DNA of 64,000 nt from Streptomyces caniscabiei (GCF_014930365.1 NZ_JABXWI010000025.1:1-64000); one strand, 5' to 3'. Shown: positions 17,346-26,347, counted from the first letter of the stretch. Translations and numbers: made by a program. The notes: a model not told the origin generated them from the sequence alone.

Positions 17346-18143
17346 ATGCCGCCCGCCAGGAAACGCCCCCGCGCCTACGACCCCGCCAAGACCCGCAAGG
17401 CGGTGCTGGCCCAGTTCGAGAACGTACGGGAGGCGGTGGGCACCCTCACCGCGGAGCAGCTCGCCTTGCCCACACGGCTCGGGGAGTGGACCGTGCGGGA
17501 CCTGGCCGCGCACCTCACCATGGTCGTGGAGAGCGTCAGCCGGGCTCTGGAGCGGCCGGAGCCCCCGAAGGCCGAGCTGAACGCCCTCGACTACCCCTCC
17601 GCGACCGCCGCGCACGCCGGTGCCATCGCCGAGAGGAGCCACCACCTGGCCGAGGCCCACCCCGACCTCGCCGCCCGCTACACGGACGTGGAGCGGCGGA
17701 TCACGGACGCGCTCGAAGCGGCCCCGCAGGGCCGGATCATCGACACCCGGGCCGGCGGCATGCTGCTCGACGACTACCTGGTCACCCGCACGATCGAGCT
17801 GGTCGTCCACACCGACGACCTGAACGCCGCGGTCCCCGGCCTCGACGTCCCCCTCGACCGGACCGCCCTCGCCACCTGCGTCCGGGTCCTCGCCGACACC
17901 CTCGCCGCGCGGGCGCCCGGCGGCTCGACGGAGGTGCGGATCCCGCCGTACGCCGTCGTGCAGTGCGTGGAGGGGCCCCGGCACACCCGGGGCACCCCGC
18001 CGAACGTCGTCGAGACCGATCCGCTGACCTGGATCCGGCTGGCGACCGGCCGTGCGGAGTGGGCGGCCGCCCTGGACGCGGCCGAGGTCAGCGCGAGCGG
18101 CGAGCGGGCGGACCTGAGCGGGCTGCTGCCCCTGATGCGCTGA
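17346..18143 (+). CDS. maleylpyruvate isomerase family mycothiol-dependent-type protein
   Basis: 265 residues. The N-terminal DinB-like four-helix domain reads 'LTAEQLALPTRLGEWTVRDL' and 'AAHLTMVVES', with a metal-ligand-type His in AHL. The middle has 'DDYLVTRTIELVVHTDDL' with the second His, and the C-terminal part, ending 'WIRLATGRAEWAAAL', is an SCP2-like domain. These proteins are named after a mycothiol-dependent isomerase, but most members have no assigned substrate. It is followed closely by a lipoprotein gene, possibly in the same transcript. Confidence 0.8.
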   Translation: MPPARKRPRAYDPAKTRKAVLAQFENVREAVGTLTAEQLALPTRLGEWTVRDLAAHLTMVVESVSRALERPEPPKAELNALDYPSATAAHAGAIAERSHHLAEAHPDLAARYTDVERRITDALEAAPQGRIIDTRAGGMLLDDYLVTRTIELVVHTDDLNAAVPGLDVPLDRTALATCVRVLADTLAARAPGGSTEVRIPPYAVVQCVEGPRHTRGTPPNVVETDPLTWIRLATGRAEWAAALDAAEVSASGERADLSGLLPLMR

Positions 18144-18197
18144 TCCGGGCCACGAAACCCGGTGGAACCACCCACGCACCCCACCCGTCCCACCGCC

Positions 18198-19016
18198 ATG
18201 GACAAGCGACTGACCCTCACCGCCCTGGCACTGCTCCCGATCCCGCTGCTCGCGGCCTGCGGCACCGAGTCGGCCGGCGACTCCGGCAGCGGCAACGTCG
18301 GCTCGGCCGCCACGAAGTCCTCGGTCACCGGCGTCCGCTGGAAGGTCGACAGCCTGACCGTGGGCGGGAAGACCGAGCAGGCCCCCGACAGCGCCTATCT
18401 GAAGATCGCCGACAACGGTGACGTCGACGGCAACTACGGCTGCAACACCTTCGGGTCCACCGCCGCCTTCAAGAGCGACGGCATCGACTTCGAGACCGCC
18501 CGGTCCACCGAGATGGCCTGCGGCGACGCCCCGATGAAGTTCGAGAAGAACTTCGCCCGCACCCTCGACGCCGAGAAGTTCACGGCCGAGACGACCGACG
18601 ACGGCAAGCTCACCCTCACCACCGGCGACGGCGACACCGTCGAGCTGTCCGAGGAGAAGCCCGCGGAGCTGTACGGCACCAGGTGGCGGATCGACTCCCT
18701 CATGGACCACGACGTGGCCACCTCGCTCCCCGAGGCCGCCCAGGGCAAGGCCTGGTTCACCCTCGACAAGGAGGCGGGCACCCTGAGCGGAAGCGTCGGC
18801 TGCAACGACGTCTCCGCGAAGGCCACGGTGAGCGAGGGTGAGATCACCCTCGGCAATCCGCGGACCACCCGCAAGATGTGCTCCGACTCACTCATGGCCG
18901 CCGAGCGCGGTCTCCTGGAGCTCTTCAAGGGCACGGTGAAGTATCGGATCGATCACCGCAGTATCACGCTGACCAGCGAAAACAACGCGGGTGTGGGAGC
19001 CGTGGCCGACAAGTGA
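18198..19016 (+). CDS. lipoprotein with two META domains
   Basis: 272 residues. A signal peptide ends in the lipobox 'LLAAC', so the mature protein should be anchored to the outer face of the membrane. Two META domains follow, each with 'GCN' and a later Cys ('YGCNTFGSTAAF...MACGDAP' and 'VGCNDVSAKATV...KMCSDSL'), the pattern seen in HslJ-type proteins; 'GVRWKVDSLTVGG' and 'GTRWRIDSLMDHDV' open them. The function of META domains is not well known; stress or drug tolerance is reported for HslJ. The ATG at 18198 gives a compact signal peptide. Confidence 0.85.
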   Translation: MDKRLTLTALALLPIPLLAACGTESAGDSGSGNVGSAATKSSVTGVRWKVDSLTVGGKTEQAPDSAYLKIADNGDVDGNYGCNTFGSTAAFKSDGIDFETARSTEMACGDAPMKFEKNFARTLDAEKFTAETTDDGKLTLTTGDGDTVELSEEKPAELYGTRWRIDSLMDHDVATSLPEAAQGKAWFTLDKEAGTLSGSVGCNDVSAKATVSEGEITLGNPRTTRKMCSDSLMAAERGLLELFKGTVKYRIDHRSITLTSENNAGVGAVADK

Positions 19017-19048
19017 CGTGCGGCGGCCCGCAGTCGGGAACCGGGGCG

Positions 19049-19093
19049 GGCGAGATCACCGGATTCGGACCGGTGCGCGATCTCGCCTACACT
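19049..19093 (+). promoter_or_regulatory. purF promoter with overlapping inverted repeat; leaderless start likely
   Basis: The -10-like TACACT at 19088-19093 lies 7 nt before the purF GTG, so transcription would begin at or next to the start codon and the message would be leaderless. Directly upstream is an inverted repeat (19049-19057 with 19079-19087, 9 bp) enclosing a second one (CACCGG with CCGGTG, 19057-19075). It could be an operator over the -35 region or a terminator for the lipoprotein gene. Confidence 0.5.
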
Positions 19094-19100
19094 CGGTGGC

Positions 19101-20627
19101 GTGCCACGTGGTGACGGACGACTCAACCACGACCTTCTCCCCGGCGAGAAAGGCCCCCAGGACGCCTGCGGCGTTTTCGGTGTCTGGGCCCCGGGTGAAG
19201 AGGTCGCCAAGCTCACGTACTTCGGGCTCTACGCCCTCCAGCATCGGGGCCAGGAATCCGCGGGTATCGCGGTCAGCAACGGCTCCCAGATCCTCGTCTT
19301 CAAGGACATGGGCCTCGTGTCCCAGGTCTTCGACGAGACCTCGCTCGGTTCCCTCCAGGGTCATATCGCGGTCGGTCACGCCCGCTACTCGACCACCGGT
19401 GCCTCCGTGTGGGAGAACGCCCAGCCGACGTTCCGTGCCACCGCGCACGGCTCCATCGCGCTCGGCCACAACGGCAACCTGGTCAACACCGCCCAGCTCG
19501 CCGAGATGGTCGCCGACCTGCCCAAGCAGGAGGGCCGTACGCCGCGCGTCGCGGCCACCAACGACACCGACCTGCTCACCGCGCTCCTCGCGGCCCAGGT
19601 CGACGAGGACGGCAATCCGCTGACCGTGGAAGAGGCCGCCCCGAAGGTCCTCCCGCAGGTCCGCGGTGCCTTCTCCCTGGTCTTCATGAACGAGCACACC
19701 CTGTACGCCGCCCGTGACCCGCAGGGCATCCGCCCGCTGGTCCTCGGCCGGCTGGAGCGCGGCTGGGTCGTCGCCTCCGAGGGCGCAGCCCTCGACATCT
19801 GCGGCGCGAGCTTCGTCCGCGAGATCGAGCCGGGCGAGTTCATCGCCATCGACGAGAACGGCCTGCGCAGCTCCCGATTCGCGGAAGCGAAGCCGAAGGG
19901 CTGTGTCTTCGAGTACGTCTACCTGGCCCGCCCGGACACCGACATCGCCGGCCGGAACGTGTACCTCTCCCGGGTGGAGATGGGCCGCAAACTGGCCAAG
20001 GAAGCCCCTGTCGAGGCCGACCTGGTCATAGCGACCCCGGAGTCCGGCACCCCGGCCGCCATCGGCTACGCGGAGGCCTCGGGCATCCCGTTCGGTGCGG
20101 GTCTGGTGAAGAACGCGTACGTCGGACGTACGTTCATCCAGCCCTCCCAGACGATCCGCCAGCTCGGTATCCGGCTGAAGCTGAACCCGCTCAAGGAAGT
20201 CATCAAGGGCAAGCGCCTGGTGGTCGTCGACGACTCGATCGTCCGCGGCAACACCCAGCGCGCGCTGGTCCGGATGCTCCGCGAGGCGGGCGCCGCCGAG
20301 GTCCACATCCGGATCTCGTCCCCGCCCGTGAAGTGGCCCTGCTTCTTCGGCATCGACTTCGCGACCCGCGCCGAGCTCATCGCCAACGGCATGACGATCG
20401 ACGAGATCGGCACCTCGCTCGGCGCCGACTCCCTGGCGTACATCTCCATCGACGGCATGATCGAGGCGACCACCATCGCCAAGCCGAACCTCTGCCGTGC
20501 CTGCTTCGACGGCGAGTACCCGATGGAGCTGCCGGACCCCGAGCTGCTCGGCAAGCAGCTCCTGGAGACCGAGCTGGCGGCCGGACCCGCCGCCACGGCC
20601 GCGGCCGACGCGATCCGTCGCCCGTAA
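19101..20627 (+). CDS. purF: amidophosphoribosyltransferase
   Basis: 508 residues. PurF makes phosphoribosylamine from PRPP and glutamine, the committed step of purine synthesis. After a short propeptide-like leader (to about residue 22), the N-terminal glutaminase nucleophile Cys is in 'DACGVFGVWAPG', as in propeptide-processed PurF; 'YALQHRGQESAGIA' follows. The PRPP-binding loop is 'RLVVVDDSIVRGNT'. Cys residues in 'PVKWPCFFGID' and 'NLCRACFDGEYP' match the Fe-S cluster ligands of the Bacillus-type enzyme. GTG start, probably leaderless. purM follows after 67 nt. Confidence 0.97.
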   Translation: MPRGDGRLNHDLLPGEKGPQDACGVFGVWAPGEEVAKLTYFGLYALQHRGQESAGIAVSNGSQILVFKDMGLVSQVFDETSLGSLQGHIAVGHARYSTTGASVWENAQPTFRATAHGSIALGHNGNLVNTAQLAEMVADLPKQEGRTPRVAATNDTDLLTALLAAQVDEDGNPLTVEEAAPKVLPQVRGAFSLVFMNEHTLYAARDPQGIRPLVLGRLERGWVVASEGAALDICGASFVREIEPGEFIAIDENGLRSSRFAEAKPKGCVFEYVYLARPDTDIAGRNVYLSRVEMGRKLAKEAPVEADLVIATPESGTPAAIGYAEASGIPFGAGLVKNAYVGRTFIQPSQTIRQLGIRLKLNPLKEVIKGKRLVVVDDSIVRGNTQRALVRMLREAGAAEVHIRISSPPVKWPCFFGIDFATRAELIANGMTIDEIGTSLGADSLAYISIDGMIEATTIAKPNLCRACFDGEYPMELPDPELLGKQLLETELAAGPAATAAADAIRRP

Positions 20628-20694
20628 GACTGCCCGTAGACAGCCGGTAACACCTGCTTACCCGCCGCTGTACGACACGAAAGTTCTCACCGTC

Positions 20695-21765
20695 ATGTCT
20701 GAGACAACTGGTGCCAGCTACGCAGCCGCGGGCGTCGACATCGAGGCGGGCGACCGCGCCGTAGAGCTGATGAAGGAGTGGGTGAAGAAGACGCAGCGCC
20801 CCGAGGTCCTCGGCGGCCTCGGCGGCTTCGCCGGCCTCTTCGACGCCTCCGCCCTCAAGGGATACGAGCGCCCGCTGCTCGCCTCCGCCACCGACGGCGT
20901 CGGCACGAAGGTCGACATCGCGCGTCAGCTGGGCGTCTACGACACCATCGGCCACGACCTGGTCGCCATGGTGATGGACGACATCGTGGTCTGCGGTGCC
21001 GAACCGCTGTTCATGACCGACTACATCTGCGTCGGCAAGGTCCACCCCGAGCGGGTCGCCGCCATCGTCAAGGGCATCGCCGAGGGCTGTGTCCTCGCCG
21101 GCTGCGCCCTCGTCGGCGGCGAGACCGCCGAGCACCCCGGCCTCCTCGGCCCGGACGACTTCGACGTCGCGGGCGCCGGCACCGGCGTGGTCGAGGCGGA
21201 GCATCTGCTCGGCCCGGATCGTATCCGTACGGGTGACGCGGTGATCGCCATGGCGGCCTCCGGCCTTCACTCGAACGGGTACTCGCTCGTCCGCCACGTC
21301 CTGCTCAACCAGGCCGGACTCTCCCTGGACGCCGAGATCGCCGACCTCGGCCGCACCCTCGGCGCGGAGCTCCTGGAGCCCACCAAGATCTACTCGCTGG
21401 ACTGTCTGGCCCTCACCCGCACCACCGAGGTCCACGCCTTCAGCCACGTCACCGGCGGCGGTCTGGCCGCCAACCTGGCCCGTGTGATCCCCGACACCCT
21501 GCACGCCACGGTGGACCGCTCCACCTGGACCCCGGCCCCGATCTTCGACCTGGTCGGCAAGACGGGTCAGGTCGAGCGCCTGGAGCTGGAGAAGACCCTG
21601 AACATGGGCGTGGGCATGATCGCCATCGTCCCCCAGGAGTCGGCGGACGTGGCCCTGACCACCCTGGCGGACCGCGGGGTCGAGGCCTGGGTCGCGGGCG
21701 AGATCACCGACCGCGCCGACCACACCACGGGCGCCGAACTGGTCGGCGACTACGCACGAGGCTGA
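20695..21765 (+). CDS. purM: AIR synthase
   Basis: 356 residues. PurM closes the imidazole ring: FGAM plus ATP gives AIR. Family blocks: 'GLGGFAGLFD', 'LLASATDGVGTK', 'VAMVMDDIVVCGAEPLFMTD', 'GCALVGGETAEHPG', 'MAASGLHSNGYSLVR' and 'VTGGGLAANLARVIP'. The ATG at 20695 is the conserved start; the open frame continues upstream only as a shadow of purF. It is probably co-transcribed with purF. Confidence 0.97.
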   Translation: MSETTGASYAAAGVDIEAGDRAVELMKEWVKKTQRPEVLGGLGGFAGLFDASALKGYERPLLASATDGVGTKVDIARQLGVYDTIGHDLVAMVMDDIVVCGAEPLFMTDYICVGKVHPERVAAIVKGIAEGCVLAGCALVGGETAEHPGLLGPDDFDVAGAGTGVVEAEHLLGPDRIRTGDAVIAMAASGLHSNGYSLVRHVLLNQAGLSLDAEIADLGRTLGAELLEPTKIYSLDCLALTRTTEVHAFSHVTGGGLAANLARVIPDTLHATVDRSTWTPAPIFDLVGKTGQVERLELEKTLNMGVGMIAIVPQESADVALTTLADRGVEAWVAGEITDRADHTTGAELVGDYARG

Positions 21766-21774
21766 GCGGCAGTA

Positions 21775-21813
21775 CGCCCCTGATGAGGGCCGAAGGCCCA
21801 ACCATCAGGGGCG
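21775..21813. terminator. hairpin after purM
   Basis: Arms 21775-21785 and 21803-21813 pair over 11 bp, with a second small hairpin (GGGCC...GGCCC) inside the loop. It sits 9 nt after the purM stop and should end the purFM transcript. Confidence 0.7.
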
Positions 21814-21828
21814 CGGGGAACTGCGCGA
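21811..21828. repeat. Streptomyces dispersed intergenic sequence
   Basis: The 18-nt core GCGCGGGGAACTGCGCGA occurs here and again at 26348-26365. I recognise it as an intergenic sequence found many times in Streptomyces genomes, usually just after a gene and as part of a hairpin. The role is unknown. Confidence 0.7.
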
Positions 21829-21967
21829 GCAACCACACGCGACCTGCGGTCGCCAACGTGCGGTGGACCCGAGCTATGAGGCGCCCCAGCCCCGAGCGGA
21901 GCGAAACCGCACAAAACCCGGTCCGGCGGTGCAACCCGCCCGGACCGGGTGGAGCGCGACTGGAGCG

Positions 21968-22225
21968 TCAAGCGCCGCGACGATGAGAGGCGGGACCGGA
22001 CTGTTCGTCCTCGTCGTCCTCATCGTCGTCGTTGTAAAGATCCGCGTACTGGGCGTACGGGTCGTCTTCGTCTTCGTCGTCCTCGAACGGTTCGCCGTTC
22101 GGAGGTTGGTTCGAAGTCGAAGCGCCCAGCTCGCTGGCCAGACGCGACAGGTCAGTCCCGCCGCTGTTGTACTTCAGCTGGCGGGCGACCTTCGTCTGCT
22201 TGGCCTTGGCCCGGCCGCGCCCCAT
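21968..22225 (-). CDS. DUF3073 family protein
   Basis: 85 residues. A basic start 'MGRGRAKAKQTKVARQLKY' is followed by 'LSRLASEL', then a strongly acidic tract (EDDEDEDDP, NDDDEDDEDE) and a short basic end. This basic-then-acidic layout is typical of DUF3073, a small family conserved in actinobacteria and found next to purM. Function unknown. The start at 22225 gives the family N-terminus; a longer frame to 22282 exists but adds unconserved residues. Confidence 0.85.
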   Translation of the reverse strand: MGRGRAKAKQTKVARQLKYNSGGTDLSRLASELGASTSNQPPNGEPFEDDEDEDDPYAQYADLYNDDDEDDEDEQSGPASHRRGA

Positions 22226-22494
22226 GGCTCGACCCCCTCGGTGACGGGGCTCGACGGCCCCAGAGTCTTGACACGCGTTCATGTTCTAGAACGGGCTCTC
22301 CGTGGAGAGACCGGTCCGTAGGGCTTCCACGGTACCTGAGCCCACGCCCATACGGTACGTCGCCCGCAGGACGTGCCCGTGCCCAGAACCTGCGAGGAGC
22401 CCTTTCCCCGCTGGTCAACGGTGATTTTAACCGTTTCTGGACGGGCGACCCGCCGTACGAAGTGAGAGTTCTCTCTAAAGCCGCCGACGGGTAC

Positions 22495-22529
22495 CGCCGG
22501 CGCCGCACGACAACCGCGCGGCGCCGGCG
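22495..22529. terminator. 12-bp GC hairpin after vdh
   Basis: Arms 22495-22506 and 22518-22529 are perfectly complementary with an 11-nt loop, just past the vdh stop on the minus strand. Confidence 0.8.
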
Positions 22530-22537
22530 TCCAGGGT

Positions 22538-23632
22538 TCAGCGACCGTGTGCCGCCGCCGCCTCGTGCATCCGCTGCTCGGCGATCCGGTCGGCCGCGGC
22601 GGCCGGCGGGATACCGTCCATCTTCGCACGTGCGAAGATCGCCAGTGTGGTGTCGAAGATCTGCGCGGCCTTCGCCTTGCACCGCTCGAAGTCGAACCCG
22701 TGGAGTTCGTCGGCGACCTGGATGACCCCGCCGGCGTTCACCACGTAGTCCGGCGCGTAGAGGATGCCCCGGTCGGCGAGGTCCTTCTCGACACCGGGGT
22801 GCGCGAGCTGGTTGTTGGCCGCGCCGCACACCACCTTGGCCGTGAGCACGGGCACGGAGTCGTCGTTCAGGGCCCCGCCGAGCGCGCAGGGGGCGTAGAT
22901 GTCGAGTCCCTCGGTCCGGATCAGCGCGTCGGTGTGCGCGACGGCGGTGACCCCGGCCGGATGCCGGTCGAGGATCCGCCGTACGGCGTCCGCGCGCACG
23001 TCCGTGATCACGACCTCGGCGCCCTCGGCCCGCAGATGCTCCACGAGGTGGTGGCCGACCTTGCCGACGCCCGCGATCCCGACCTTGCGATCGCGCAGCG
23101 ACGGATCGCCCCACTGGTGCTGTGCGGAGGCCCGCATGCCCTGGTAGACGCCGAAGGCGGTGAGGACGGAGGAGTCTCCGGCGCCGCCGTTCTCGGGGGA
23201 CCGGCCGGTCGTCCAGCGGCACTCGCGTGCCACGACGTCCATGTCGGCGACATAGGTGCCGACGTCGCACGCGGTGACGTACCGGCCGCCGAGGGAGGCC
23301 ACGAACCGTCCGTAGGCGAGCAGCAGTTCCTCGCTCTTGATCCGGTCGGGGTCGCCGATGATCACGGCCTTGCCGCCGCCGTGGTCGAGACCGGCCATGG
23401 CGTTCTTGTAGGACATGCCGCGCGCGAGGTTCAGGGCGTCGGCGACAGCCTCCGCCTCGGTCGCGTACGGGTAGAAGCGCGTGCCGCCGAGTGCGGGGCC
23501 GAGCGCGGTGGAGTGGAGGGCGATGACGGCCTTGAGGCCGCTGGCCCGGTCCTGGCAGAGCACGACTTGCTCGTGACCGCCCTGGTCCGAGTGGAACAGG
23601 GTGTGCAGGACGCCGGCAGATACTTCGGTCAC
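22538..23632 (-). CDS. vdh: valine (branched-chain amino acid) dehydrogenase
   Basis: 364 residues of the Glu/Leu/Phe/Val dehydrogenase family. It oxidatively deaminates valine, leucine or isoleucine with NAD+ and so feeds branched acyl-CoA precursors used for lipids and polyketides. The active-site Lys is in 'AGLDHGGGKAVIIGD' and the second Lys region in 'LARGMSYKNAM'. The Rossmann fold has 'VGIAGVGKVGHHL'; 'CALGGALND' and 'VCGAANNQLA' follow. In Streptomyces the enzyme at this position, next to bldC, is Vdh, which supports the specific name. It is monocistronic and ends in a GC hairpin. Confidence 0.93.
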   Translation of the reverse strand: MTEVSAGVLHTLFHSDQGGHEQVVLCQDRASGLKAVIALHSTALGPALGGTRFYPYATEAEAVADALNLARGMSYKNAMAGLDHGGGKAVIIGDPDRIKSEELLLAYGRFVASLGGRYVTACDVGTYVADMDVVARECRWTTGRSPENGGAGDSSVLTAFGVYQGMRASAQHQWGDPSLRDRKVGIAGVGKVGHHLVEHLRAEGAEVVITDVRADAVRRILDRHPAGVTAVAHTDALIRTEGLDIYAPCALGGALNDDSVPVLTAKVVCGAANNQLAHPGVEKDLADRGILYAPDYVVNAGGVIQVADELHGFDFERCKAKAAQIFDTTLAIFARAKMDGIPPAAAADRIAEQRMHEAAAAHGR

Positions 23633-23855
23633 TGTGGTGACTCCTGGGTAAGAAGCGGCGGTGGGTCACAGGCTCCCGTTCGGGTGGCGGGGTCTGTGAG
23701 CATGAGATTAGAGCCTGCGTCCGCCGTACAGCGGCGCAGCCTCAGGATCACCCCCCGGCCGGAGTACCGGCGTGGTGCGATCCGCACAGTTTTCCGGCCC
23801 GCCGGTGTGCGGGTTCGGCAGGTTTCCCCGGTGGCAGCCGGGGGAGGGAGCAGGC

Positions 23856-24713
23856 GTGCCCAAGGTGTCCTCGGTGATCGTCCCGTATGCGTCCTACCTC
23901 CGCGTGTACGAGCCGCTGGCGGCCTTTCCCGAGCCCGAGCGCGACCACTGGGCCCGCTACGCCCGGCGCCCCGACCGTCCCTCCTACCAGGACGAGCTGC
24001 GCCGCTCGCTGGCCGACCTGCTGCCGACCCCGCCGATGCCGGTCCCGGTGCACGAGAGCGACGACGCCTTCGTGCTGGAGGTCGACGGGGTGGTCTGTGT
24101 CTGTCCCTGGCGGACCCGGCTGCGCGGCTGGCAGGCGCTCGGCGACCTGGCCGAGGAGCTGCCCGCCCCGGTCCTGGACGCGGTGCTGCCGCCACTGGTG
24201 CGCCACCAGGCGAGCCAGGACTACGAGCGCTGGATGGCCGGCAACCCCGACGCCCGGCCCTGGATCCGCACCGCGACCTGGCAGGTGCCGCTGAACTGGT
24301 TCGTCCTCGTCTCGGACGAGGAGCGGACGTACGAGAAGGGGTCGGGCGAGAAGGGATCCGGCGAGATCTCGCCGGTGCTTCGCTATCGCACTCCCATGGT
24401 GCAGGCCCGGCGGCGCGTGGCGCGGGGGCTGCGGACCCTGCGGGAGGCCATCGACGAGGGGCCGCTCGTCGACGGTCTGATCGACGTGGGCCGCTGGCTG
24501 GAGGAGTTCCACCCGCGCTCGCTGGTCGAGCTGGACTACGGCGGCCTCGTGCACGTCCTGCCCGCCGACGAGCTGGACGGCGACCACTCCGCCGCCGACG
24601 TCGCCGAGGGCATCGAGGCCCTGCGCGGCGGGGACGGCCTGGCCGCCGGGGAGGCCTACGGGCGCCTGGTGGAGCGCTGGCGGGCGGTACGGGACAGGCG
24701 CTCGGCGAACTGA
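23856..24713 (+). CDS. conserved actinobacterial protein of unknown function
   Basis: 285 residues, no signal peptide or membrane helix. I do not recognise a domain. Visible features are a conserved-looking N-terminus 'VIVPYASYLRVYEPLAAFPE', 'VDGVVCVCPWRTRLRGWQAL', a Trp-rich centre ('TATWQVPLNWFVLVSDEERT') and an acidic C-terminal third with 'LVELDYGGLVHVL'. The GTG at 23856 is chosen because GGGGGAGGGAG lies just upstream; the frame extends 28 codons further up without a better site. Its place between vdh and bldC is, as I recall, conserved in Streptomyces. Confidence 0.7.
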   Translation: MPKVSSVIVPYASYLRVYEPLAAFPEPERDHWARYARRPDRPSYQDELRRSLADLLPTPPMPVPVHESDDAFVLEVDGVVCVCPWRTRLRGWQALGDLAEELPAPVLDAVLPPLVRHQASQDYERWMAGNPDARPWIRTATWQVPLNWFVLVSDEERTYEKGSGEKGSGEISPVLRYRTPMVQARRRVARGLRTLREAIDEGPLVDGLIDVGRWLEEFHPRSLVELDYGGLVHVLPADELDGDHSAADVAEGIEALRGGDGLAAGEAYGRLVERWRAVRDRRSAN

Positions 24714-25325
24714 ATCCGGCCGAACCGGTTGAACCGGCTCAACCCCTCGTCCGTACTTGTGACTTGTGGGGCCGATGGGAAAAGGCTTTCCACGGAGGCC
24801 GAACCGTGGTGAACTGTCCACCCTTGACCCAAGCTTGACGCAACGCTGTGACCTGCGGGTGTCACGGGGGGACGTAGGTCCCCGATACGGGCTTTTGTGT
24901 CAAGAAGCCGCCAAGCGTGACGGATTGCACTTACGCGGGCCTTGCCTCTTACGCACCTCCTCGTGTCAAAATAGGACAAGGAGCCCGGGGGAGGCTCCTT
25001 CTGCCCACGTATGGGTGGAATCTCAGCATTGCACGCTATTGGGGGGTCTCGTGACTCCTGCACGCCACTGTGACTGATCGTCACAGTGGCGTGACTGTCC
25101 GCTATGGCATGGTCCATCGGCATCCGTCGCTGATGAACACCTGGGAGGGCAATTCCATCGGTTTGGCCGACGCGGCTGGACAGATGGTGTAGTTGTAGTG
25201 CCGAGGACAAGCCGTTCGTCCTATAACCGACTCGACTCGCGTCCGCCATTTCGGGCAACGCGGGTCAAGGTGCAGAATTTAGAGGAAAGAACCGAGAAGG
25301 TTCGGTTCTCCCGAGGAGGCCGCTC
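24714..25325. other. 612-nt gap upstream of bldC with hairpins
   Basis: No gene seen. It contains a promoter-like pair (TTACGC, then TAGGAC at 24973-24978, 17-nt spacing), a hairpin at 24978-25000 with a run of Gs in its loop, the palindrome at 25061-25093, and a second G6 run near 25040. Long leaders are common for developmental genes; the segment could also hide a small RNA on either strand. Confidence 0.5.
25061..25093. promoter_or_regulatory. perfect 14-bp inverted repeat upstream of bldC
   Basis: Arms 25061-25074 and 25080-25093 (core CCACTGTGAC / GTCACAGTGG) are perfectly complementary around a 5-nt centre. It lies about 230 nt before the bldC start. There is no T-run after it on either strand, so a protein-binding site or structured leader is as likely as a terminator. 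Confidence 0.5.
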
Positions 25326-25532
25326 ATGACCGCTCGCACCCCTGATGCCGAGCCGCTGCTGACCCCGGCTGAGGTCGCCACCATGTTCCGTGTGGACCCG
25401 AAGACGGTCACACGGTGGGCGAAGGCCGGCAAGCTCACGTCCATCCGCACGCTCGGCGGACACCGCCGTTACCGCGAGGCTGAGGTCCGCGCACTGCTCG
25501 CGGGCATTCCGCAGCAGCGCAGCGAGGCCTGA
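25326..25532 (+). CDS. bldC: developmental transcription factor BldC
   Basis: 68 residues. BldC is a MerR-like winged-helix protein without a partner domain. It binds head-to-tail on direct repeats and holds back the switch from vegetative growth to sporulation. The whole protein is the DNA-binding domain: 'LLTPAEVATMFRVDPKTVTR' (helix-turn-helix) and 'KLTSIRTLGGHRRYREAEVR' (wing). A GAGGAGG site lies 7 nt before the ATG. It is transcribed alone, with a long upstream gap and an intrinsic terminator about 180 nt downstream. Confidence 0.97.
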   Translation: MTARTPDAEPLLTPAEVATMFRVDPKTVTRWAKAGKLTSIRTLGGHRRYREAEVRALLAGIPQQRSEA

Positions 25533-25713
25533 ACCACCGCATGACAGGGCGTTTCGGCTGGTCCCCCAATCGGCCGGAAGCCTGAAAGCACCGCTCAGCA
25601 GCTTCAAGCGACGCGGGTTCTGCCCCAACAGATCCCACGCCCGAGCCACACAGAGCTTTCCGGGAGGCCCAGGCTTCCCGGTCGTCGTCAGGCAAGCACC
25701 AAGGGTGCGTCGT

Positions 25714-25754
25714 AGATCGCGCTGGACTCCGCCGGGTCCAGCGCGATCTTTTTT
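25714..25754 (+). terminator. intrinsic terminator with U-tract, downstream of bldC
   Basis: Arms 25714-25727 and 25736-25749 (AGATCGCGCTGGAC type) pair over 14 bp, and a run of six T (25749-25754) begins with the last base of the stem. It is the clearest intrinsic terminator in the window, giving bldC a 3' UTR of about 180 nt. Confidence 0.9.
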
Positions 25755-26051
25755 GTGCGCGGAGTCGGCGGAATCGGTCGTTCCGGGTCCGGAACCGACG
25801 GGTTGTGCGCGGGCTTGTCGGACTCTGGGGAGGGGTGTCGGATCTCCTGTGCAGGACCCTGGGGACTGGTGCAATTGCACATATTAAATTGACTAGTTGT
25901 AGGGGACTGGTAAGAACCGGCGTTCCGAAAACTCGTTCAGTGACACCCGTCACATGTCGGGCGGCTTGTTGCCCGAGCGGCATCTGCGGTAGAGGGGGCG
26001 GGAGTTGAGCGCGGCGCGCCCTCGCGGAAGATGTTCCCTACGGGACGCGTC

Positions 26052-26243
26052 TCACGCCTTGGCCGGCGTCTCGTCCTCCGCGGGGCCCTCGGCGCCGTCC
26101 TCGCCGCCGGTGGGGTGCTCCGTGGCCAGCCGCAGCAGGCGGTGGCAGATCGGGCAGTGGTGGGTGAGATGGCGGTACGAGGAGGCGGCCGACAGATGGG
26201 CACGGAGTAACGCGCGCGTCTCGTGCCGAGCGGACGCCGCCAT
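26052..26243 (-). CDS. DUF6274-type small protein with Cys/His pair
   Basis: 63 residues starting 'MAASARHETRALLRAHLSAA'. The core 'YRHLTHHCPICHRLLRLA' has a CPIC with flanking His residues, a likely single metal site. The acidic tail (GGEDGAEGPAEDE) is low complexity. The ATG at 26243 is chosen because GGAGGTG lies 5 nt upstream; a longer frame lacks a ribosome site. I recall small proteins of this kind next to bldC in other Streptomyces; function unknown. Confidence 0.8.
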   Translation of the reverse strand: MAASARHETRALLRAHLSAASSYRHLTHHCPICHRLLRLATEHPTGGEDGAEGPAEDETPAKA

Positions 26244-26347
26244 ACGCCACCTCCGGGGTCTTGGGGCCCTGAATCTGAGGTACCGGCGGAATGTGACGCC
26301 GTCAACCCCCACGGCGCCGGCGGAGCCGCCGCCGGCGGCTCACGGAG

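Noticed and set aside
24970..25100. A 6C-type small RNA on the minus strand upstream of bldC
   Set aside because: C-rich loops are present, but the layout does not match what I know of 6C RNA, and I recall that RNA from a different locus. It is kept only as a general structured-RNA finding.
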